In this document: piece after piece, positions 63,194 through 64,000 of the stretch
Layout: each line of letters begins with the position of its first letter
How positions within the stretch are numbered: position 1 is the first letter of the stretch
DNA from: a virus
Reading direction: 5' to 3' (one strand)
Length of the DNA stretch: 64,000 bases
IMG/VR virus record: IMGVR_UViG_3300020201_000009
Coordinates: 62,001-126,000 of that record
Notes under the pieces: generated by a model
What the model was told of the DNA's origin: nothing
Seen by the model: only the letters and a program-made list of their open reading frames with translations
The model's database searches: none
Translations under genes and position numbers: made by a program

Positions 63194-64000
63194 ATGCAAA
63201 GCCCAAATTTAGTAGCAGTCTCTGAAAAAATTAAAGAGGCCGTTTCCTGTATTGATAAAAAAGGGGCGGAAATTCTTATTAAAGATAGTCCACTTCTTTG
63301 TTATAAAATGGCGAAGATTTATGATGAGAAACCCATTTCCGCGTTTCATTACCCGTTTACTAAATTTAGATTTTCTATCTCTTCCGGAGATATGACTGTC
63401 AACGGATTCTTCAAAGGATTAACGGGAGAAAATGGCGTTTTAATATTTTCACTCAACAGTAGGGAATTTGAAAAGGGCGATGTTGTAAACGATTTAATTA
63501 TAGCTTTAGAATGTAGAGACCCGATAGGATCGGTGGTTTACTTTGTCAAAGTGAATGGTAAACATATTTCCGTTACCGATTACATTGGTAAAAGTGTCGC
63601 TAAAAAACTACTTTGGCACGCATGGAAGTCTTTTGAAGTTTGTGTCATGGACTACATGGCACCCTCCAATCATATTGTATCTATTAGGCCGGAGAAACAA
63701 GGTAAATCGGTTGAATGGACGAAGAGTAGGGAACATTATACAATCATACATCGTTCCCATTCCGCAAATAATAAAAAAATCCCTATGGGATCGACTGTTG
63801 AACAAAACAGTGGGAGAACGATTACTAGAATTGCCCACTCTCGCCGAGCACATCTTCGCATTTTGCGTAGTCCGAAGTTTAAACGTGATGCAAATGGTGA
63901 TTTTAAGAAATTGACTATCCAAGAATCTTGGGTAGGTCCGAAAGAATGGAGGGACGGCAGCGGGCAAATCTATAAAATTGTAGATAAAGATCTTAGCTGC
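63194..64000 (+). CDS. Conserved-type phage protein, 3' end cut by the window
   Basis: 269 residues visible and still open at the last base. The late block AHLRILRSPKF...VGPKEWRDGSGQIYKIVD is a motif I have seen near the end of many unnamed phage proteins; the N-terminal 180 residues are not recognised. The frame is continuous from ATG 63194 after an AATAATATG context. Confidence 0.65.
   Translation, partial: MQSPNLVAVSEKIKEAVSCIDKKGAEILIKDSPLLCYKMAKIYDEKPISAFHYPFTKFRFSISSGDMTVNGFFKGLTGENGVLIFSLNSREFEKGDVVNDLIIALECRDPIGSVVYFVKVNGKHISVTDYIGKSVAKKLLWHAWKSFEVCVMDYMAPSNHIVSIRPEKQGKSVEWTKSREHYTIIHRSHSANNKKIPMGSTVEQNSGRTITRIAHSRRAHLRILRSPKFKRDANGDFKKLTIQESWVGPKEWRDGSGQIYKIVDKDLSC

Overview
The window is an AT-rich, densely packed stretch of a large tailed-phage (jumbo-like Caudoviricetes) genome. 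The evidence is almost unidirectional transcription, overlapping start and stop codons, many small unknown genes, a complete phage-type replication and nucleotide-metabolism set, a tRNA cluster and no ribosomal or core bacterial genes. No capsid, tail, terminase or lysis gene was recognised, so this looks like the replication, metabolism and host-takeover part of the genome. Surface-sugar genes (GT9-type and other glycosyltransferases, HldD-like epimerase, GDP-mannose dehydratase, sugar aminotransferase) suggest a Gram-negative host. The host genus cannot be told from the sequence. Clear Shine-Dalgarno sequences are scarce, and several sigma70-like promoters sit so close to the start codon that leaderless mRNAs are predicted.

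Layout. 1-5.1 kb: glycan genes. 5.2-7.8 kb: class Ia ribonucleotide reductase (nrdB, nrdA). 7.9-15.2 kb: nucleotide-sugar enzymes, two von Willebrand A proteins, a ThyX-like enzyme, YopX and small genes. 15.3-26.6 kb: replication and recombination (RecA-like, nucleases, metallophosphoesterase, DnaB helicase, DnaG-like primase, RecB/Cas4-like nuclease, and a C-family DNA polymerase split into PHP-like, exonuclease and catalytic genes). One lone minus-strand WYL-like gene lies at 18.1-18.4 kb. 26.6-35.4 kb: ClpP-like protease, SLOG protein and an RNA-repair set (P-loop kinase, 2H phosphoesterase, RNA ligase, RlaP-like nucleotidyltransferase) with LemA-type membrane genes. 36-39 kb: phosphoesterase, dNMP kinase and unknowns. 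39.2-43.0 kb: an NAD/ADP-ribose island (macro domain, NAMPT-like, PRPP-synthetase-like, NADAR). 43-49.8 kb: small genes, a zinc deaminase and an amidoligase. 50.2-55.9 kb: an RNA-rich region with six tRNA genes (Arg, Leu, Glu, Gln, Lys and an odd Ile). It also holds a CCA-terminated cloverleaf-like RNA and an apparent circularly permuted tRNA gene. 56-64 kb: a DUF932 protein and many small genes.

The most striking observation is at 52288-52407. The 3' half of a tRNA (T-arm, acceptor strand, GCCA) lies upstream of its own 5' half (acceptor strand, D-arm, anticodon stem). The acceptor strands pair 7/7, and the sequences flanking the two anticodon-arm ends pair over 12 of 13 positions. Making a functional tRNA from this order needs RNA joining. 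The same window encodes an RNA ligase, a polynucleotide-kinase-like enzyme and a 2H phosphoesterase. The NAD/ADP-ribose island resembles phage systems that rebuild NAD+ and reverse ADP-ribosylation during bacterial defence.
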